Positions 12,301 through 21,022 of a stretch of 64,000 nucleotides of DNA are shown in pieces; the first letter of the stretch is position 1; each line of letters starts with the position of its first letter. The stretch spans positions 18,907,161-18,971,160 of the forward strand of contig OW204009.1 of the NCBI GenBank assembly GCA_934047225.1, in the 5' to 3' direction. This DNA is from Ypsolopha sequella. Its lineage: Eukaryota; Arthropoda; Insecta; Lepidoptera; Ypsolophidae. The notes beneath the pieces are model-generated. The model did not search any database. It saw only the letters and a program-made list of their open reading frames with translations, and was not told the origin of the DNA. Made by a program: the position numbers and the translations under genes.

Positions 12301-15300
12301 CTGCGGCCAGGTATCGCATTCGAACATGTACACACAAATGAATTTACATGTACACACACCTCGCCCCTATTTCTCTTCCTGTCTGCTCGCCGCGCGAGCG
12401 CCACGTCGTCATCGTCCGAGCTGAGCCCGAACTGTGGCGAGGCGTCACACTCGAACATATCCGACGACTCTTGCTTGATATCGCCGGGGCCGGGAGACGG
12501 GCACACTGCGGGCTTCTCAGACTGAAATCAATGAGAATTAAATAATTAATTATTTATTTATCCAATATAGGTAAATCATTACACTTATCCTATGTCAATT
12601 TTGAGGAACGATTAACTGAATAAGTTTAAAATTAAAACCGGAACAAACAAATTATATTTTATCTGATAATTTTTCCTTCATAAATTGTGATAGAAAAAAA
12701 AGTTTATTGCAGCATCTAACACCATCTTTGTCTTTTTCTACGTTAATTTTCATTACTTTCTTTTTAAAGGTATCATCCATAATTGTTACCATCTCTTGCA
12801 GCTCATCCGTCGATGAAGCATAGAGAACTTGGTCATCGGTGTATAAGAGGCATTTGATAAGTAACTCCCATAACTTCAGTCCACATTCACGCTGTTTTAA
12901 ATAATTTAAACAGCTGTCTATAAATATATTGAATAGCCACGGTGACGCTACACATCCTTGTCTAACTCCTCTATAGATGTTAAACCAATCAGTGTATGGC
13001 TCGTTAACTGGAATTCTCGTAGAGAGATTTCAAGGCCCGCACCAGGTGGTTACTCACTCCATACATGGACAGTATTATCCACAAGTCATCCCTCACCACT
13101 CTATCTTAAGCCTTTACTAAATCCAAAGTAAAGCCCTGCAATGAGCATCCTAACACAGTGATTGCCGCAATCTCTAGTTATGTGCTCTCGTCCGTTGTGG
13201 AGTTCTATGGTGATGAAGCCAGGGTCGAAGGTCAGGGCTGTATTCTGACAATTTGCAAGTAATACCTTGCAGTCAGCACCCTTACACAGCGATTGCCACA
13301 ATCTGCTCAAACCAATTAAAATTGAAGAGTTATATGACAATGAGTATCGAAAGTAATATACCCTGTAATTAGCATCCTAGTACAAAGCGATTGCCTTAAT
13401 CTCAAGTGGTTTCTGAGGAGTTCCGTTGCCTTTCTCTGAAGAACTTCACAGATAATGGTCAAGCTCAAAGCAAGACCTACCTGGAAGCACACTTTTCCAA
13501 ACAAAACTACTCGTATATTATGCATATACTCCATCAAATTTAAACTATGCCATAACTGTTTGGGGAAATGCGGCGGAGATCAACAAAGCCTTGATCAGCC
13601 AAAAGCGCTCAATAAGAATTTTAAATGGACTTCATAGACGCACATCAGCAAAAAAATACTTTAAATTAAACAAAATCATGACTGTAATATCGCTATACTT
13701 GTCCATCCATCCATCAGCCCGTATTCGTCCACTGCTGGACATAGGCCTCCCCAATATTACGCCAATCTTGGCGGTCCTCAGTCATCGTCATCCAGCCGCT
13801 ACCCGCGAAGTCCTTCAGATTGTCAGTCCAGCGGGCACGCTGCGCTTTGCTGTACGTGGTCTCCATTCCAATGCCTTACGGCCCCAACGGTTATCACGTC
13901 GGCGACAAATATGGCCAGTCCACTGCCGCTTCAACTTACTGATTCGGCAGGCTGTGTCGGTTTCCTTCAATCTCTGACAGACATCTTCGTTTCGGATTTT
14001 ATTCATCAAAGATACTTGTATATATCATTAATAGAAATACATAATAACAAACATAATTTTCCAAAGCACATGGACAGACACAAATATGACACCCGTAACA
14101 AAGAATAAATTATTTTACCGAAAACAAGACTAAACAAAACGCGAAAAAAGCACGCGACCATCTGTCATATCGAGATCAACATGAGTTATAATATAAATTA
14201 TTAGACGGTTCACATGAATAACTATTAGGTAATAATTAATTAGATTACTAAAGTAGTTGGAAGAGAAGCAGTTAACTCACATCGAACTCCTGTTTGACGT
14301 GCGAGAAGACATCATCCGGTTTGTCGTCCTTGTCTAGTGAGGGGGCGGGGCGTGCGTCGAGCGGAGGGTACGCGACGAGCTCGGGCGGCGTCGGGCGCAG
14401 TCGGGGCTCTGCCCGAGGGTACTGGAGGGAGAAACAGGTGCATTATTATCTAGATCAGTACAGTACTTTTATCTCACCAAGCGACGCGCGCTTTACTTGT
14501 GGTAGACAAGTGTACTAATGCGCTGTGAATGTGTGCGTGAGCGCAGGACCCAGCGTTATTATCTAGATCAGTACAGTACTTTTATCTCACCAAGCGACGC
14601 GCGCTTTACTTGTGGTAGACAAGTGTACTAATGCGCTGTGAATGTGTGCGTGAGCGCAGGACCCAGCGTTATTATCTAGATCAGTACAGTACTTTTATCT
14701 CACCAAGCGACGCGCGCTTTACTTGTGGTAGACAAGTGTACTAATGCGCTGTGAATGTGTGCGTGAGCGCAGGACCCAGCGTTATTATCTAGATCAGTAC
14801 AGTACTTTTATCTCACCAAGCGACGCGCGCTTTACTTGTGGTAGACAAGTGTACTAATGCGCTGTGAATGTGTGCGTGAGCGCAGGACCCAGCGTTATTA
14901 TCTAGATCAGTACAGTACTTTTATCTCACCAAGCGACGCGCGCTTTACTTGTGGTAGACAAGTGTACTAACGCGCTGTGAATGTGTGCGTGAGCGCAGGA
15001 CCCAGCGTTATTATCTAGATCAGTACAGTACTTTTATCTCACCAAGCGACGCGCGCTTTACTTGTGGTAGACAAGTGTACTAATGCGCTGTGAATGTGTG
15101 CGTGAGCGCAGGACCCAGCGTTATTATCTAGATCAGTACAGTACTTTTATCTCACCAAGCGACGCGCGCTTTACTTGTGGTAGACAAGTGTACTAATGCG
15201 CTGTGAATGTGTGCGTGAGCGCAGGACCCAGCGTTATTATCTAGATCAGTACAGTACTTTTATCTCACCAAGCGACGCGCGCTTTACTTGTGGTAGACAA

Positions 15301-18300
15301 GTGTACTAATGCGCTGTGAATGTGTGCGTGAGCGCAGGACCCAGCGTTATTATCTAGATCAGTACAGTACTTTTATCTCACCAAGCGACGCGCGCTTTAC
15401 TTGTGGTAGACAAGTGTACTAATGCGCTGTGAATGTGTGCGTGAGCGCAGGACCCAGCGTTATTATCTAGATCAGTACAGTACTTTTATCTCACCAAGCG
15501 ACGCGCGCTTTACTTGTGGTAGACAAGTGTACTAACGCGCTGTGAATGTGTGCGTGAGCGCAGGACCCAGCGTTATTATCTAGATCAGTACAGTACTTTT
15601 ATCTCACCAAGCGACGCGCGCTTTACTTGTGGTAGACAAGTGTACTAATGCGCTGTGAATGTGTGCGTGAGCGCAGGACCCAGCGTTATTATCTAGATCA
15701 GTACAGTACTTTTATCTCACCAAGCGACGCGCGCTTTACTTGTGGTAGACAAGTGTACTAATGCGCTGTGAATGTGTGCGTGAGCGCAGGACCCAGCGTT
15801 ATTGCCGTGATATACGGCATTCAGCTGATTTTTGGATCAAAATACGGTATAAAGCAGTACTTTTAATATCATATCCAACTATACGGCAATTTACCAGCCA
15901 ACAAAAAACACATAATTTTTTACATTTTGCACTAGCTATTGCCCGCGGCTTTAGAAGGAGTGTAAACCCTTATAGGTTAGGTTAGGTTAGATTATGTTGT
16001 ATGTCACCAATTCGATCAGCATACGGCCTTCTAATGAACCTACGTTTCAAAATTAATTATTCATTCTCATTACATATCCACACCACCGTTTGTAGAGTCA
16101 GGGGCTTGGCCCTACATGAGATTTCGTAACGTTTTAACAGTGAAAGGGTTATGAGCTTGTCGGTCTTGACAACCTACTTTACATGAAATGGTATACTTTT
16201 GGTGGGATATACTTTTCTCTGTTGGAAGTGTAAGCATGAGTAACGCCACACAGACAGCACGGCTCGACACGCGGCGTGACGCACGGCTCGACACGCGGCG
16301 TGACGCACGGCTCGACACGCGGCGTGACGCACGGCTCGACACGCGGCGTGAAGGGTCGTATCTTAGTGTGTCGTCTCTAATTATACTTCCCCCGCCCCGC
16401 TATCACCACGTGCCGGTTCTGCCCCGTTTTCAGCGTGCCGAGGCCTTAAGTTAGTGAAATGAAGTAAATGTGAGCGTCGACTTACCGACTCAGGGATGAC
16501 TCCGTGGTACTCTCTGAGCAACCGCACCGCACCCCGCGCGTCCCGCATGAACCTGCCACACCCCCGCACCCGCGCCGCGCACTTACCGACTCAGGGATGA
16601 CTCCGTGGTACTCTCTGAGCAACCGCACCGCACCCCGCGCGTCCCGCATGAACCTGCCACACCCCCGCACCCGCGCCGCGCACTTACCGACTCAGGGATG
16701 ACTCCGTGGTACTCTCTGAGCAACCGCACCGCACCCCGCGCGTCCCGCATGAACCTGCCACACCCCCGCACCCGCGCCGCGCACTTACCGACTCAGGGAT
16801 GACTCCGTGGTACTCTCTGAGCAACCGCACCGCACCCCGCGCGTCCCGCATGAACCTGCCACACCCCCGCACCCGCGCCGCGCACTTACCGACTCAGGGA
16901 TGACTCCGTGGTACTCTCTGAGCAACCGCACCGCACCCCGCGCGTCCCGCATGAACCTGCCACACCCCCGCACCCGCGCCGCGCACTTACCGACTCAGGG
17001 ATGACTCCGTGGTACTCTCTGAGCAACCGCACCGCACCCCGCGCGTCCCGCATGAACCTGCCACACCCCCGCACCCGCGCCGCGCACTTACCGACTCAGG
17101 GATGACTCCGTGGTACTCTCTGAGCAACCGCACCGCACCCCGCGCGTCCCGCATGAACCTGCCACACCCCCGCACCCGCGCCGCGCACTTACCGACTCAG
17201 GGATGACTCCGTGGTACTCTCTGAGCAACCGCACCGCACCCCGCGCGTCCCGCATGAACCTGCCACACCCCCGCACCCGCGCCGCGCACTTACCGACTCA
17301 GGGATGACTCCGTGGTACTCTCTGAGCAACCGCACCGCACCCCGCGCGTCCCGCATGAACCTGCCACACCCCCGCACCCGCGCCGCGCACTTACCGACTC
17401 AGGGATGACTCCGTGGTACTCTCTGAGCAACCGCACCGCACCCCGCGCGTCCCGCATGAACCTGCCACACCCCCGCACCCGCGCCGCGCACTTACCGACT
17501 CAGGGATGACTCCGTGGTACTCTCTGAGCAACCGCACCGCACCCCGCGCGTCCCGCATGAACCTGCCACACCCCCGCACCCGCGCCGCGCACTTACCGAC
17601 TCAGGGATGACTCCGTGGTACTCTCTGAGCAACCGCACCGCACCCCGCGCGTCCCGCATGAACCTGCCACACCCCCGCACCCGCGCCGCGCACTTACCGA
17701 CTCAGGGATGACTCCGTGGTACTCTCTGAGCAACCGCACCGCACCCCGCGCGTCCCGCATGAACCTGCCACACCCCCGCACCCGCGCCGCGCACTTACCG
17801 ACTCAGGGATGACTCCGTGGTACTCTCTGAGCAACCGCACCGCACCCCGCGCGTCCCGCATGAACCTGCCACACCCCCGCACCCGCGCCGCGCACTTACC
17901 GACTCAGGGATGACTCCGTGGTACTCTCTGAGCAACCGCACCGCACCCCGCGCGTCCCGCATGAACCTGCCACACCCCCGCACCCGCGCCGCGCACTTAC
18001 CGACTCAGGGATGACTCCGTGGTACTCTCTGAGCAACCGCACCGCACCCCGCGCGTCCCGCATGAACCTGCCACACCCCCGCACCCGCGCCGCGCACTTA
18101 CCGACTCAGGGATGACTCCGTGGTACTCTCTGAGCAACCGCACCGCACCCCGCGCGTCCCGCATGAACCTGCCACACCCCCGCACCCGCGCCGCGCACTT
18201 ACCGACTCAGGGATGACTCCGTGGTACTCTCTGAGCAACCGCACCGCACCCCGCGCGTCCCGCATGAACCTGCCACACCCCCGCACCCGCGCCGCGCACT

Positions 18301-21022
18301 TACCGACTCAGGGATGACTCCGTGGTACTCTCTGAGCAACCGCACCGCACCCCGCGCGTCCCGCATGAACCTGCCACACCCCCGCACCCGCGCCGCGCAC
18401 TTACCGACTCAGGGATGACTCCGTGGTACTCTCTGAGCAACCGCACCGCACCCCGCGCGTCCCGCATGAACCTGCCACACCCCCGCACCCGCGCCGCGCA
18501 CTCCCAGCACAGACGCGCCGCCGACAGCTGCTGCAGGTACTGGAATAATGATTAATGGGAGAGGGTCACATTTTGATTACATACAAAAAGATTTGTCTTC
18601 TCATGTGTACTTGCATGAAATCTAATAAAAATTAATATAACATTATATATTACCCAACCTATTCTTTATTCTTTAATGTACACAGAAAAGCAGTTAAAAC
18701 ATATAATACATTAAAAGATATGTACACAGGCGAGCTTATCTCTAAAAAGAGATTTCTTCCAGCAAACCTAAGCGGGAAAGGGAAATTTTATTAAAATATA
18801 TACTTCCTATCCGTCTTAACATTTTAGATAATCAACATATTTCAATGATAGACCTAAGTACATAGAACTCTTGTATTTTAAGCTACAAAATGTCCTATTT
18901 TCACTTAGATTTTTCTTAAATAATAACGTCTTTGTCTTGAATTTGAAAACATACTAACCCCTTGGTAGTTCATAAATATTTGAAATTTATAATTAATAAA
19001 TTAAGAGTGGTATTTTTCAGATGACATTTTTTATTCAAAATATCTTTGTTTTGATTTAATTTAATAATAACGGTCAGGTGCGAGTAGGGTTACCAGATGA
19101 AAGAAATTTTCCCGACATGTCAGGAATTTTGGCCCTCTGTCAGGAAATCAGTAAAAATTGGATTTTTTAGCAAGCAGCCAATTAAAATGTTTATTTTATT
19201 TTAACTTAAATTGAATATAAATCATTGCCATAAACCATGTTGTATTTTGTTTATTATACTATGCAAAGATTTCAAAAGTAAAGATAAGCCCTTACCGTAG
19301 TATGACAGCACCAAAATGTTTCCACCTTTAAATGGGTGACGCTCACACGTTTGGAATCAGTGCTCATCTGAACACAGTGATAGTTGGACGTCTTAAGTGC
19401 ACTTAAAGTTAGTCATTTTAACAACTTTAGTAGTCTGATCAGTTTGCTGACCGTAGGTAGACAGATTGCGCGCGTCGGCATTATGTTAATGCATACATTC
19501 GAAAACAATGCAATAGATTTGAGGGGTCCAGGGCTCATCTATACTTTTGAAATCTTTGATACTATTATACCATATTAGTGTGGTACTATTATACTATTAG
19601 AAGGAAAGCTAATGGTACTATTACTGTCACACAAATGTCTTTTATTAAATATTTCAACTGATGACGGCGGCCCCATACCGAGGGTCGAAATATATTGAGT
19701 AATAATTTTTTTATTGTTTTAATACTAATAAATAAACAAAAAAAAGCTTATAACAACAACATATAATATATTTATTAACATTAAATATTTTTGTATTTTC
19801 ATATCGCAGTTTTATTTTCGTTAGGCTATTTACATTTATAAATTACCTTTTATGTAACAACAAGCACACAAACAAGTAGTGACACTTATAATAGTGTTAC
19901 TTATTGCCCACCTCTAGTCACGTCCAACTGTCAAATGTGTGGAACGCATAGTTTGAGCAGACCGAGTGTAGTTTATAATTAAGTAGTTAAAAAAAAAGGT
20001 TTTATTTTAATTATTATGTCAATATCTATATACAACTCTCAAATATCTTATTTACTATTCAACAGACGACGACCACAAGTTGGTTGAAATATATATCGTA
20101 ACTAATACTTCCATTTTTATATATATTATAAATTATTTAAAAGTATAAAAGATTCAAGAAGGCTGTAAAATATTATTTATTTAATTAAAGTAAGTATTAG
20201 TAGTTTAAAAATTATATTTATGTCATTCATGTCAATATTTAAGTTATTGACAAAATTATATTTATGTCATTCATGTCAATATTTAAGTTATTGACAAAAT
20301 TATATTTATGTCATTCATGTCAATATTTAAGTTATTGACAAAATTATATTTATGTCATTCATGTCAATATTTAAGTTATTGACAAAATTATATTTATGTC
20401 ATTCATGTCAATATTTAAGTTATTGACAAAATTTCCAGTTTATACATCTAAGGTGACTTTGATTTGTATGACCAAATTCATACTGGAGACTTGATATGTC
20501 ATCAGGAACCTTTTAGCGAAATCTGAAAAATGTTTTTGTTTCACTGTACTGTTTTGTCCGGATATACGGCTCGTTCGGACTCGCCAAAGAAACTTTACTT
20601 GGGGATCAAATAAGTGCATCAAAAACACTCCAAATCACAGTCAAATATGTTCTTTATAAAATTAAGGATCTGAAAAATATTAACAGATTCTAAAGGACTA
20701 AACAAAAACTAAAGCAGCGTGGGCGAAGCCGCGAGCAAAAGCTAGTAGTGGATAATTTCAGCTTTCAACCTACTCTGATTTCTTCGGAGCCTGTCCTGAT
20801 TACACAGTATACGGGGCCACGGGGCCAAAAAATGTTTATATACCCTGTACCTATTTTCCCTCAGGGCCACCACCAATCTACACTGTCACAGAATTGTTGA
20901 TATAATAATGTTACCTGCGCATCTTCAGGGTCCACTAACGAGTAGATGGTATTCCAATGTTTATCGTAGATTGGGTAAGTATTTCTGTCTCTAGATAGAC
21001 AGAATACACATGTTTCATTCAT
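216..21022 (-). CDS. Gene A: ZAD-C2H2 zinc finger protein, 10 exons, 476 aa
   Basis: Exons, 5' to 3' on the minus strand: 20915-21022, 18405-18530, 14281-14421, 12360-12521, 12069-12200, 8568-8848, 7509-7616, 7309-7393, 5524-5645, 216-381. They sum to 1431 nt with phase kept at every junction. The ZAD is split over exons 1 and 2 (C5/C8 and C44/C47). Residues 79-223 form a charged linker with two possible SUMO sites (VKQE, IKQE). Fingers: C230-H250, C256-H276, C309-C329 (C2HC), C334-H354, C363-H383, C394-H417 (long H-x6-H), C425-H446, C454-H475. Fingers 3-6 are each divided by an intron and become complete only after splicing. By family this is a nuclear DNA-binding protein whose ZAD dimerises; its target is unknown. 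It is divergent from gene B. Exons 2, 8 and 10 carry tandem arrays over a splice site. Small extra exons in the linker cannot be excluded. Confidence 0.86.
353..4654 (-). repeat. 48/50-bp tandem array over the acceptor of gene A exon 10 (about 89 copies)
   Basis: Each unit on the minus strand is an acceptor (TGTGTCCCCAG), the first 28 nt of exon 10, then a short CA/TA-rich tail. Most units are 48 bp; scattered 50-bp units carry an extra CA dinucleotide. Because 50 is not a multiple of three, the frame rotates, and all three minus frames stay open for 4.3 kb, giving spurious ORFs of over 1440 codons. I treat those ORFs as array artefacts. The array lies in the last intron of gene A and would be removed if the copy nearest the stop codon is used. 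Confidence 0.95.
4655..5523. other. Gene A intron 9, unique part
   Basis: AT-rich intron between the 48-bp array and exon 9. The only recognisable item is a LINE 3' end at 5060-5213. No coding or RNA feature was seen. Confidence 0.6.
5060..5213 (+). mobile_element. LINE 3' end fragment, Jockey/CR1-like
   Basis: Contains a GGTTGTCTGGAAGAGATCGC motif, an AATAAA-containing tail and a (TATTG)n-like simple repeat at the end. The same motif occurs in reverse at 18655-18780, 29165-29345 and 39655-39775. It is the 3' UTR of a dispersed non-LTR element; no coding part is left here. Confidence 0.6.
5524..5645 (-). CDS. Gene A exon 9: finger 6
   Basis: The acceptor is gaacgttacag and the donor gtatat; phase 0 in, 2 out. 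Its start (KH) completes finger 5. It encodes CQMCEVDF followed by two histidines spaced H-x6-H, which is unusually wide. It ends IEHGIEY plus two bases, completed by exon 10. Confidence 0.9.
6262..6312 (+). mobile_element. Fragment of dispersed GGTTCCGTACC...CTCGCACTTGGCC repeat
   Basis: The stretch from TACGGAACCC to CTCGCACTTGACCAG matches the end of the fuller copy at 50593-50846. It is a short truncated interspersed repeat in gene A intron 8. Confidence 0.5.
6522..7061 (+). mobile_element. Non-autonomous Helitron, copy 1
   Basis: Starts TCTAAATATATAAAAC and ends CTAGT, preceded by a short hairpin (GGCGGAAC/GTTCGC), with A before and T after, as expected for Helitron insertion. It is nearly identical to 26202-26695. 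No Rep/helicase coding is present. It lies in intron 8 of gene A. Confidence 0.8.
7115..7308 (-). repeat. 105-bp partial duplications over the donor of gene A exon 8
   Basis: One full and one partial further copy of the 3' half of exon 8 plus its gtgagt donor and 30 nt of intron lie downstream of the true exon. Both have changed the zinc-knuckle region and contain an in-frame TGA, so they cannot replace exon 8. Confidence 0.85.
7309..7393 (-). CDS. Gene A exon 8: end of finger 4 and finger 5
   Basis: The acceptor is gttgcag and the donor gtgagt. It encodes HHKPLPQVQCHICNKQF... ending IKSHLQ; the final histidine comes from exon 9. Two decayed copies of its 3' part and donor lie downstream at 7115-7308; both carry an in-frame TGA. 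Confidence 0.91.
7509..7616 (-). CDS. Gene A exon 7: end of finger 3, most of finger 4
   Basis: The acceptor is gtccgtcag and the donor gtgagt; phase 2/2. The residues complete finger 3 with H-x3-C (C2HC), then give CELCDKTFSHRTSKYSHMD. The last histidine of finger 4 is supplied by exon 8. Confidence 0.91.
7617..8567. other. Gene A intron 6
   Basis: AT-rich intron. The only repeat noted is 8345-8465, a fragment of the repeat also found at 21735-22130 and 61305-61770. No coding feature was seen. Confidence 0.55.
8345..8465 (+). mobile_element. Fragment of a dispersed LINE/SINE repeat
   Basis: Contains GGCAAAAAACCAGGAGGCCC and the following GATGGATGGCGGTATATCC, which match 61500-61570 closely and the reverse complement of 21930-22000. 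Confidence 0.55.
8568..8848 (-). CDS. Gene A exon 6: fingers 1, 2 and half of finger 3
   Basis: The acceptor is cccgtttccag and the donor gtaagt; phase 0 in, 2 out. It encodes CEIC...H-x3-H, CTIC...H-x3-H, a 32-residue lysine-rich spacer, and CKKC, which needs exon 7 for its histidine. Confidence 0.92.
9597..9782. mobile_element. Foldback (MITE-like) element with about 80-bp arms
   Basis: The left arm (TTTGTACACATTATAATA... GGGTCTACCGCGATC...) is repeated in inverse at the right end. The loop is about 25-30 nt and contains GACAGTTGCATGTCTCGTGG. A single-arm copy lies at 55976-56074. It is non-coding; mobilisation was presumably in trans. Confidence 0.75.
10200..10390 (-). mobile_element. LINE ORF2 C-terminus fragment
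   Basis: Minus-strand translation gives SSGYSSKHCSIMAPRLYHYL and PEQISVLVDSSKDRPKL, resembling the C-terminal tail of a non-LTR ORF2. No start codon or RT core is present. Confidence 0.5.
10594..10800 (-). mobile_element. LINE ORF2 C-terminal fragment
   Basis: The minus frame reads MLLGLPRSCSASGMFADART and ends ILRVIGDRWDAPIVKYW. The LGLPR-CSASGMFA motif is one I associate with C-termini of insect LINE ORF2 proteins. It is a different element from its neighbours. Confidence 0.6.
10985..11953 (-). pseudogene. Decayed non-LTR retrotransposon reverse transcriptase
   Basis: The minus strand encodes the RT block GVPQGSVLGPLLFNIYLNDF, then FANDT where FADDT is expected (second catalytic aspartate position altered), then YLGVVIDKHLQW and a C-terminal thumb region. 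The frame breaks near 11300, and the 5' part, including the endonuclease, is missing. A dead 5'-truncated copy in gene A intron 5. Confidence 0.85.
12069..12200 (-). CDS. Gene A exon 5: basic linker
   Basis: The acceptor is ccctagtag, with a weak pyrimidine tract, and the donor is gtgcgt. The 44 codons are open only from the second AG, because the first would place an in-frame TAG. It starts RVRKSSSSYTVWS and ends PVRDMRDE. No finger is present. Confidence is lower because the acceptor is weak, but the phase agrees on both sides. Confidence 0.7.
12360..12521 (-). CDS. Gene A exon 4: acidic linker
   Basis: The acceptor is cattgatttcag and the donor gtgtgt; 54 codons, phase 0/0. It has an IKQE SUMO-like site, a DDDD run and a basic end (RRADRKRNRGE) that could act as a nuclear localisation signal. 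A diverged partial duplicate of part of this exon lies just downstream, about 12285-12345. Confidence 0.75.
12706..12990 (-). pseudogene. RTE-like reverse transcriptase fragment
   Basis: The minus strand reads RGVRQGCVASPWLFNIFIDS, then CLLYTDDQVLYASSTDEL and an MDDTFKKKVMKIN block. VRQGC-SPWLFN and Y-x-DD are the hallmark RT motifs of this LINE group; YADD has become YTDD. No start codon or flanking domains survive. Confidence 0.78.
13440..13690 (+). mobile_element. LINE ORF2 C-terminal fragment
   Basis: The plus strand reads YAITVWGNAAEINKALISQK and RSIRILNGLHRRTSAKKYF. The WGNA...QKR-IR motif follows the RT core in Jockey/CR1-like elements; compare WGNAADANRVFILQKRAVRA in the element at 55765-57010. 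Confidence 0.65.
13700..14010 (-). mobile_element. RTE-like LINE 3' end fragment
   Basis: The minus frame encodes LKRQWTGHICRRRDNRWGRK and ALEWRPRTAKRS, the C-terminal region of RTE-like ORF2. It ends in a GTCCAGCAGTGGACGAATAC-type tail. A sense copy is at 37740-38115. Confidence 0.7.
14281..14421 (-). CDS. Gene A exon 3: proline-rich/acidic linker
   Basis: The acceptor is ctgtttctccctccag and the donor gtgagt; 47 codons, phase 0/0. It starts YPRAEPRLRPTPPE and ends VFSHVKQEFD. VKQE fits the psi-K-x-E SUMO consensus, common in linkers of ZAD zinc finger proteins. No finger is present. A 113-bp array begins about 20 nt upstream of the acceptor. Confidence 0.78.
14443..15803. repeat. 113-bp intronic tandem array, 12 copies
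   Basis: The unit starts TTATTATCTAGATCAGTACA and ends GCAGGACCCAGCG. Copies are near identical (an occasional T/C at CTAAYGCGC). It lies in gene A intron 2, ending about 20 nt before the exon 3 acceptor, so the unit includes the likely branch-point region (TACTGAT on the minus strand). It does not contain exon sequence. Confidence 0.95.
15804..16480. other. Gene A intron 2 between arrays
   Basis: Holds GGTTAGGTTAGGTTAG-like short repeats at about 15974-15991, an ACTAGCTATTGCCCGCGGC repeat end at about 15931, and a 24-bp minisatellite at 16257-16351. No coding feature. Confidence 0.55.
16257..16351. repeat. 24-bp minisatellite, 4 copies
   Basis: GCACGGCTCGACACGCGGCG plus TGAC repeated four times, GC-rich, in gene A intron 2. 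Confidence 0.92.
16481..18500 (-). repeat. 101-bp array over the donor of gene A exon 2 (20 donors)
   Basis: On the minus strand each unit is the last 90-odd nt of the ZAD exon (from CGCGGCGCGGGTGCGG), its end GAGTCG and donor gtaagt, followed directly by the next copy. Donors occur every 101 bp from 18400 to 16481. Copies are almost identical. Only the highest-coordinate copy has the upstream CWEC codons and acceptor. Reading past a donor meets a stop within one unit, so correct protein needs the first donor. Confidence 0.95.
18405..18530 (-). CDS. Gene A exon 2: second half of ZAD
   Basis: The acceptor is gtacctgcag (an alternative AG lies 3 nt on); the donor is gtaagt. The 42 codons contain CWEC (C44, C47), the second zinc pair, then a basic helix ending VIPES. 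Phase is 0/0 and length is 126 nt, identical to exon 2 of gene B. This is the only copy with its acceptor and full 5' part. The 19 lower-coordinate copies have only the 3' part and donor. Confidence 0.86.
18655..18780 (-). mobile_element. LINE 3' end fragment
   Basis: Reverse copy of the 3' end type seen at 5060-5213: TTATTCTTTAATGTACACAG, then CTTATCTCTAAAAAGAGATT and TCTTCCAGCAAACCT. In gene A intron 1. Confidence 0.55.
20209..20431. repeat. 44-bp AT-rich minisatellite, 5 copies
   Basis: The unit contains TTATGTCATTCATGTCAATA and TTTAAGTTATTGAC; period 44. It lies in gene A intron 1, away from any splice site. Confidence 0.93.
20915..21022 (-). CDS. Gene A exon 1: start codon and first half of ZAD
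   Basis: The ATG is at 21022-21020 and begins MNETCVFCLSRD. C5 and C8 are the first zinc-binding pair of a ZAD. There are 36 codons ending ...EDAQ before donor gtaaca, in phase 0. The start is chosen because a ZAD normally lies at the N-terminus within a few residues of the initiator. Confidence 0.88.

Larger units (their letters stand above)
12522..14280. other. Gene A intron 3
   Basis: Intron filled by LINE remains: an RTE-like RT piece (12706-12990, minus), a second LINE piece (13440-13690, plus) and an RTE-like 3' end (13700-14010, minus). The stretch 13000-13440 has no clear match. Confidence 0.55.
18531..20914. other. Gene A intron 1
   Basis: AT-rich intron with a LINE 3' end (18655-18780) and a 44-bp minisatellite (20209-20431). 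The rest (18790-20200) shows no coding or RNA feature. A 64-codon ORF at 19384-19578 has no recognisable motif. Confidence 0.55.

Noticed and set aside
12274..12345. Extra exon similar to gene A exon 4
   Set aside because: Diverged partial duplicate without clear splice sites on the minus strand.
15974..15991. Telomeric insertion (TTAGG)n
   Set aside because: Only about three units; short TTAGG-like runs are common in insect introns.
16384..18555. About 40 ORFs of 62-77 codons on both strands
   Set aside because: One per 101-bp unit; only the minus frame of the highest-coordinate copy is the ZAD exon.
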